Positions 20,431 through 24,198 of a DNA stretch of 24,198 bases are shown one piece after another. Location: contig JAZOQB010000052.1 in NCBI GenBank assembly GCA_045655865.1, forward strand, positions 1-24,198, read 5' to 3'. The position numbers and the translations under genes were made by a program. The DNA is from RGIG5579 sp045655865. GTDB lineage: Bacteria > Bacillota > Clostridia > Oscillospirales > SIG627. Under the pieces are notes generated by a model. The model had not been told where the DNA came from, ran no database searches, and saw only the letters and a list, made by a program, of their open reading frames with translations. Positions within the stretch are counted from its first letter, which is position 1. Each line of letters begins with the position of its first letter.

Positions 20431-22908
20431 TCAGCGGTTCATCATCACCCTCACCACAGAAATACTCAGATCGTCCCGAACCGCACCTTTTTGCCGGGCG
20501 GCGCGAAAAATGGTCTCGCACAGAGAGGCGGCGTTTTGAAAATCGGATCCGGACAAAAGCTTCACCAGCCATCCGGTATCTCCCCCCTCTGCGCCATCGG
20601 AAAGCTGAATGATGTAATCCCCTTCCTTGAGAACCATAGAGGTCTGCTCCGCGCACATCCGGTAGAGTACCCCTGCCGGTGGCGTTCGGGATTCAATGCG
20701 GTGAAGCCGATCTTGCCGGAAAACAAAGGATGGCGCCGCTCCCGCTTTAATGAATTTTCCCTCCCCGGATAACAAATCGATCTCCAGAAGATCCACAGTG
20801 GTAAACGTCTCATCCGTCTTGGACATAAGGAAGGTGTTGAGCATCTCCAAAGTCACGTTTTTGGGCGTGGCGCAGTGCATCAGCTTTTCAATAAAAATCG
20901 CAGCCAGCCGACTGGTGAAGGCGGCCTCCCGACCGCTGCCCATTCCATCGCAGATCAGGGAATAAAAGTAGTCTCGTTCCGTTTCAAAAAATCCAACGTA
21001 ATCACCGCTGACCGCCTCGCCTTTTTTGGTGCAACCGGATTTGGCACATTCCAGAGACAGCTTTCGTTTCCGTCTCAAACGCATAACCACGCTCTCTTCG
21101 AACATGAGAAAGTGGGGCGTATCAAACAGGCAATCAAATTCCTTTCCAAACGCCGCCGCCACCTGGTCCGAGGCCAGGTTCACCCGCTCCAGAGCCACCC
21201 CGTATACGTCGATCTTCATTTCCCGCGTTCCAAACACCGCCACCCGGCGATACAGGATCCCCAATTCCTTCAGAACTTTTTTTGCCCGGACCTCCAGATT
21301 GGGGTTATACTCAAGCTCCTGATCCAGCTCACCGGCAGTGCTCTTAAGCAGCCGGGAAACAGAACTGTATTCCCCCGCCAAAAGACGGGTCTTATTGTTT
21401 TTCAAAAAATTACCGTTCAGCTCTCCGAAGCGTTGGTTGATCCGATCCGTCAACTCCTCCAGGTTTTTGCATTTTTCGAAAAAGGACTGATCGAAATCTC
21501 GGATATTCACTTCCCCTTGCGCCAAAAGTCTGGTGGAAAGACGCGTCGTTGCCTCCACGGCCGTGGCGTGTTCCTCCCCCCAACAAATACCGGAGAGGGC
21601 GCAACGGGAACAAACCTCACTGCAGCAGTCGGAAACCAGGCGGCTGGTCTCGGAAAGCTTTGGCTTTTTCATGGTATCACTGACGGTGTAAAATACCTCG
21701 GAAAGCGAAGAAAACGCCTCGCTCATGTTTTTCAGTTTTTGTCTGGCCCGGCGCATCGTCTCTCTGTGCATCACGTCTTGCTTGATGGAACGGGTCTGGC
21801 GTACCGTCTCCTTGGGGAATACTCGCAGAAGCGGAAAGAACAGGATCATGGCGCACAGGTAATCGGCGGTCACAAGAGCAAAGGCCTGAAAGCCCTCGGA
21901 GTACATACTGTACCCACAGGCAGCAGCAAAGGAGATCATCATAGCAACCGGTCCCGAATATTCAAAAAAGAGCCCGGCAAAAAAACCTGCCACGGCCAAA
22001 GCCGGCGCCATCACCGCCTGGGCACAGGCCATCCCTCCGATCATTCCGGCGGCCGCACCGTACAGGGCACCCCGGGTTCGGGAAGACAACAGCGTCAGCA
22101 TCACCGCCAAAACAAAGGAGAGAGAAAAATCAAAGATTTCTATTTCTCGCAGAGAATACAAAAAAAGATAGATCAAGGAAAAGGCGGTGGCTTCCAGATA
22201 CACGCGGCGTCTGGTTTGCCCTCTCACACTCACCGCGTCCGCCATGGTAAAAATATAAAAACCGCACAAAAGATAAGTGAGAAGAGGAGTTAGGATCCCC
22301 ATACTCACCGCGCCAAAGACCGCATTCACCGTAAAACCGCGAACCAGTGCCAGAATCATTCCCAATCCCGAAGAGATGGCAGCAGAGAAGGTGACGCGGC
22401 TTAAAACGGCGTCGTCAAATTTTCCGCCGGTGATACCACCGCGGGTGAGAAAAAGGATCAAATAAGATAAAAGGTAATAAAATCTTCCCTCTCCCAGAAA
22501 AGCGGTAGAAAGAAGTACCCCGGAAAAAGCGGTCAGAAGAAAGGCAGAAGAAAGCAAAGCGGCCTTTTTTTCTCCCAGTCCCTGATTCTTAAGTTTTCCT
22601 GTCCCCCCCAAAGCAGAAAGCAGAGCAAAGCCCGCCGGATATACCTTTAAGGGAAAAGAGGCAAGGCTTACGATCATGCTTCCAAAAAGGACACCAAAAA
22701 AAGCGAGCACAAACAAAAAGGCTTCTTTGATCTTTTTTTCACTTTGTTCGTTCTCTTCCCGGATCAGATCTCCAAACGCTTCGGAGACCGTGCGGACTGT
22801 GCGGACAAGGTAAGTGGCGGCCAAAAGAAAAATTGCTCCCACACCTTTGATCGCAGTTCCGATCCGTTTGTTTTTTTCTTGTTCTTTGTTTTTTCTTTCT
22901 TGTTCCAT
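20431..22908 (-). CDS. spoIIE: Stage II sporulation protein E (SpoIIE serine phosphatase)
   Basis: An 825-residue membrane phosphatase that dephosphorylates the anti-anti-sigma factor SpoIIAA at the sporulation septum and so activates sigma-F in the forespore. After a charged cytoplasmic start come about ten hydrophobic segments (about 18-370), then a central regulatory region with a Cys cluster (C-C-S-E-V-C-S-R-C-A-L-S-G-I-C-W, near 430), and the C-terminal PP2C-type phosphatase. The manganese-binding acidic residues are D636 in S-G-D, D654 in C-D-G-M-G-S-G and D812-D813 in D-D-L-S-I-S. Length and domain order match Bacillus and Clostridium SpoIIE. GGGGG lies seven bases before the ATG. Its promoter has Spo0A features. 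Its presence argues that the organism forms endospores. Confidence 0.96.
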   Translation of the reverse strand: MEQERKNKEQEKNKRIGTAIKGVGAIFLLAATYLVRTVRTVSEAFGDLIREENEQSEKKIKEAFLFVLAFFGVLFGSMIVSLASFPLKVYPAGFALLSALGGTGKLKNQGLGEKKAALLSSAFLLTAFSGVLLSTAFLGEGRFYYLLSYLILFLTRGGITGGKFDDAVLSRVTFSAAISSGLGMILALVRGFTVNAVFGAVSMGILTPLLTYLLCGFYIFTMADAVSVRGQTRRRVYLEATAFSLIYLFLYSLREIEIFDFSLSFVLAVMLTLLSSRTRGALYGAAAGMIGGMACAQAVMAPALAVAGFFAGLFFEYSGPVAMMISFAAACGYSMYSEGFQAFALVTADYLCAMILFFPLLRVFPKETVRQTRSIKQDVMHRETMRRARQKLKNMSEAFSSLSEVFYTVSDTMKKPKLSETSRLVSDCCSEVCSRCALSGICWGEEHATAVEATTRLSTRLLAQGEVNIRDFDQSFFEKCKNLEELTDRINQRFGELNGNFLKNNKTRLLAGEYSSVSRLLKSTAGELDQELEYNPNLEVRAKKVLKELGILYRRVAVFGTREMKIDVYGVALERVNLASDQVAAAFGKEFDCLFDTPHFLMFEESVVMRLRRKRKLSLECAKSGCTKKGEAVSGDYVGFFETERDYFYSLICDGMGSGREAAFTSRLAAIFIEKLMHCATPKNVTLEMLNTFLMSKTDETFTTVDLLEIDLLSGEGKFIKAGAAPSFVFRQDRLHRIESRTPPAGVLYRMCAEQTSMVLKEGDYIIQLSDGAEGGDTGWLVKLLSGSDFQNAASLCETIFRAARQKGAVRDDLSISVVRVMMNR

Positions 22909-22938
22909 GACGATTCCCCCGTTTTTTTGGTGAGGCTC

Positions 22939-22972
22939 ATTGTAACATTGGCAAGCTGTGGGAAATGTCGAA
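22939..22972 (-). promoter_or_regulatory. Spo0A-type promoter of spoIIE
   Basis: On the minus strand a good -10 TACAAT (22944-22939) has no -35 at 17 bp, but TCGACA (22971-22966) lies at a 21-bp spacing. The same bases form a perfect 0A box, TGTCGAA on the plus strand (22966-22972). B. subtilis spoIIE and spoIIG use this design: an over-long spacer with a Spo0A box on the -35, so that phosphorylated Spo0A rescues the promoter. Confidence 0.82.
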
Positions 22973-23045
22973 ACAGGAAAGGAAAGGAATACTATTTTTT
23001 GTCCTTTCGGGCAAACTAGGAAAAAGTGAAAGGAGAAACCATTTT

Positions 23046-23351
23046 ATGGAAATGAAAGAAAAGGTCATGGATACCGTCCGTGCCATGGACCGCATCGTGC
23101 TGCGCCCACATCTGTCTCTGGGTTACAGCGCCCAAAACAAGAGGACCGGTAAAATCTCAGGGCCCAAAACACTCACCTTCTCCACTTCCACCACTCTATG
23201 GCGAGGCTTGTTGATGGTGTTGTCTGTTTTTGTGGCGATCCAGGCTATGATGTGCTTTTTTCGGATGAAGCAGGAGTGGAGATTACGGAAAAAATACCGG
23301 GCGAAAATGAAACGTCGCAAAAAAGCCAAAGCCAAGAAACTTTTTTCTTAA
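23046..23351 (+). CDS. Small basic single-pass membrane protein, function unknown
   Basis: A 101-residue protein that I do not recognise. It has a polar N-terminal half with M-D-R-I-V-L-R-P-H-L-S-L-G-Y-S, one hydrophobic segment (about 51-73: L-W-R-G-L-L-M-V-L-S-V-F-V-A-I-Q-A-M-M-C-F-F) and a very basic tail (about 75-101, Arg/Lys-rich, ending K-A-K-K-L-F-S) likely to lie in the cytoplasm. The ATG at 23046 follows AAAGGAG with ten bases between; the next ATG at 23052 is also possible, and the frame is open back to 22965. It diverges from spoIIE across a short region holding the 0A box, with a TACTAT -10-like site at 22990-22995, so a sporulation role is conceivable. The Lys/Arg-rich tail could also bind RNA or the membrane. 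Confidence 0.65.
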   Translation: MEMKEKVMDTVRAMDRIVLRPHLSLGYSAQNKRTGKISGPKTLTFSTSTTLWRGLLMVLSVFVAIQAMMCFFRMKQEWRLRKKYRAKMKRRKKAKAKKLFS

Positions 23352-23409
23352 AAGAGAAAGAAAAAATAATAAAATTCAGAAAATAAAAAATGTTTTTTTC
23401 TCAAAACTC

Positions 23410-23438
23410 TTGCCTTTTTATCATTTTTGTGCTAAACT
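23410..23438 (+). promoter_or_regulatory. Likely promoter of rpsO
   Basis: TTGCCT (23410-23415), 17 bp and TAAACT (23433-23438). It lies about 140 bp before the rpsO start, leaving room for a structured leader. Confidence 0.55.
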
Positions 23439-23490
23439 TTTGTTTGCTGTGTCCGTGGTAAGATGCAGAAATAAAATCCATAACGTAGCA

Positions 23491-23543
23491 AAGGGGTAAA
23501 AAAGGCAAAACCAAGCCGGTAGCCTTTATTTCACCGACCCTTG
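23491..23543 (+). promoter_or_regulatory. Structured leader of rpsO, candidate S15 autoregulatory site
   Basis: Two nested helices are visible in the leader: AAGGG (23491-23495) with CCCTT (23538-23542) outside, and AAAGGC (23501-23506) with GCCTTT (23522-23527) inside, with a 15-nt loop. Ribosomal protein S15 is known to repress its own mRNA through leader structures in several bacteria, with different folds. Whether this one is such a site is inference; it has no T-tract and is not a terminator. Confidence 0.45.
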
Positions 23544-23580
23544 CCAGGTTATAGGACAAGAATTTACGGAGGTGAAAACC

Positions 23581-23844
23581 ATGCTGAAAGAAGAAAAGCA
23601 GCAAATCATTACCACTTACGCCACTCACGAAGGAGATACCGGATCCCCCGAGGTCCAGATCGCCATCCTGTCTTCCAGGATCAACACCCTGACCGAGCAT
23701 TTGAAGGCAAACAAAAAGGACCACCACTCTCGCAGAGGAATGCTGAAGATGGTCGGTCACAGAAGAAACCTTCTCAACTACTTGCAGAAGAAGGATATCA
23801 ACCGTTACAGAGCCATTATCGAAAAGCTCGGCCTGAGAAAGTAA
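23581..23844 (+). CDS. rpsO: Small ribosomal subunit protein uS15
   Basis: An 87-residue S15, the normal size (88-89 is typical), which binds 16S rRNA and helps build the platform of the 30S subunit. The conserved stretches are plain: H-E-G-D-T-G-S-P-E-V-Q-I-A (about 16-28), the loop D-H-H-S-R-R-G-M-L-K-M-V-G-H-R-R (about 47-62) that contacts rRNA, and the ending R-Y-R-A-I-I-E-K-L-G-L-R-K. The ATG at 23581 follows GGAGGTG at 23568-23574; an in-frame GTG at 23572 lies inside that site and is not the start. pnp follows after 13 bp, the order found in many bacteria. Confidence 0.97.
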   Translation: MLKEEKQQIITTYATHEGDTGSPEVQIAILSSRINTLTEHLKANKKDHHSRRGMLKMVGHRRNLLNYLQKKDINRYRAIIEKLGLRK

Positions 23845-23857
23845 TTTAGGCACGAAT

Positions 23858-24198
23858 ATGTTTGAAAATCACAGAATATTCAAATACGAATACGCTGGTC
23901 GTCCCCTTGTGATCGAGACGGGCAAAATCAGTCAGCTCTCCAACGGCTCGTGTCTGGTGCGCTACGGTGATACCTGTATCCTCGCCAACGCCACCGCCTC
24001 CGCCGCTCCCAGAGACGGAATTGATTTTCTTCCCCTCTCCGTAGACTACGAAGAGAGACTGTACTCCGTTGGTCGCATTCCCGGCAGCTTCAATCGCCGC
24101 GAAGGCAGACCTTCCACCAAGGCGATACTCACTTCCCGTGTGATCGACCGTCCTATTCGTCCCCTGTTAAGTCGGATCGTAGCCATGTCGTTCTGTGA
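23858..24198 (+). CDS. pnp: Polyribonucleotide nucleotidyltransferase (PNPase), 5' part only
   Basis: The first 113 codons of PNPase, the phosphorolytic 3'-5' exoribonuclease of RNA turnover; the gene continues past the window edge. The translation starts M-F-E-N-H-R-I-F-K-Y-E-Y and shows the first RNase PH core domain: L-V-I-E-T-G-K-I-S, A-P-R-D-G-I-D-F-L-P-L-S-V-D-Y-E-E-R, R-I-P-G-S-F-N-R-R-E-G-R-P-S and I-L-T-S-R-V-I-D-R-P-I-R-P-L. The last dozen residues (L-S-R-I-V-A-M-S-F-C) depart from the conserved continuation (usually F-P then a Lys/Arg-rich stretch), at the very end of the sequence. The ribosome binding site is weak (TTTAGG), fitting coupled translation with rpsO 13 bp upstream. Confidence 0.93.
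   Translation, partial: MFENHRIFKYEYAGRPLVIETGKISQLSNGSCLVRYGDTCILANATASAAPRDGIDFLPLSVDYEERLYSVGRIPGSFNRREGRPSTKAILTSRVIDRPIRPLLSRIVAMSFC

Noticed and set aside
20875..22293. Long open frame on the plus strand opposite spoIIE
   Set aside because: It is the antisense of a confident gene, with His/Gln/Arg-rich low-similarity translation, no ribosome binding site and no recognisable domain.
23401..23853. Open frame on the minus strand across rpsO and its leader
   Set aside because: It covers the strongly conserved rpsO gene and its promoter on the other strand; no ribosome binding site or domain.

Overview
The window looks like a chromosomal segment of an anaerobic, endospore-forming member of the Clostridia. 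The reasons are an oxygen-sensitive class III ribonucleotide reductase with its radical-SAM activase, a full-length SpoIIE with a Spo0A-type promoter, a T-box leader, LytR-CpsA-Psr (LCP) wall proteins, a DacF-type carboxypeptidase, and strong purine-rich ribosome binding sites throughout. I see no phage genes, insertion sequences, CRISPR arrays or tRNA/rRNA genes.

Layout. 218-3776 (+): D-Ala-D-Ala carboxypeptidase, then a Zn/Cd/Pb P1B-ATPase with its own consensus promoter. 3912-12855: an accessory metabolic block. It holds a GNAT acetyltransferase; a leucine-type T-box leader driving a two-gene operon (a LeuA homologue that has lost every catalytic motif, then a protein joining a TIM barrel to an acyl-CoA ligase); a convergent LysR regulator; a divergent sodium:solute symporter; and a glycerate kinase. 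The GNAT and glycerate kinase genes share a nearly identical promoter cassette about 7.7 kb apart. 12986-15488 (-): two paralogous LCP proteins, each with its own promoter and terminator. 15743-19920 (-): the operon nrdG-nrdD-trxB, preceded by a consensus promoter and a pair of NrdR boxes; NrdD carries a fused C-terminal redoxin domain. 19996-20414 (-): a small lipoprotein with its own promoter. 20431-22972 (-): spoIIE with a 21-bp-spaced promoter overlapped by a 0A box. 23046-24198 (+): a small basic membrane protein of unknown function, then rpsO and the start of pnp, which runs off the window.

How the genes may work together. The nrd cluster reads as a self-contained anaerobic dNTP module: NrdG installs the glycyl radical, the fused redoxin probably supplies electrons, and TrxB probably re-reduces it with NADPH. 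The most unusual part is 4525-8728. Leucine starvation, sensed as uncharged tRNA-Leu, should switch on a LeuA-like protein that keeps the leucine-binding type of regulatory domain but has no recognisable catalytic centre. It is tightly coupled to an acyl-CoA ligase whose fused barrel has also lost its usual metal ligands. I infer a leucine-controlled acid-activation system with LeuA reused as a sensor or partner; the substrate is unknown. The symporter and glycerate kinase next door may belong to the same physiology, but they have separate control signals.

Limits: all calls come from reading the sequence and translations by eye. No database search, structure prediction or folding calculation was run.
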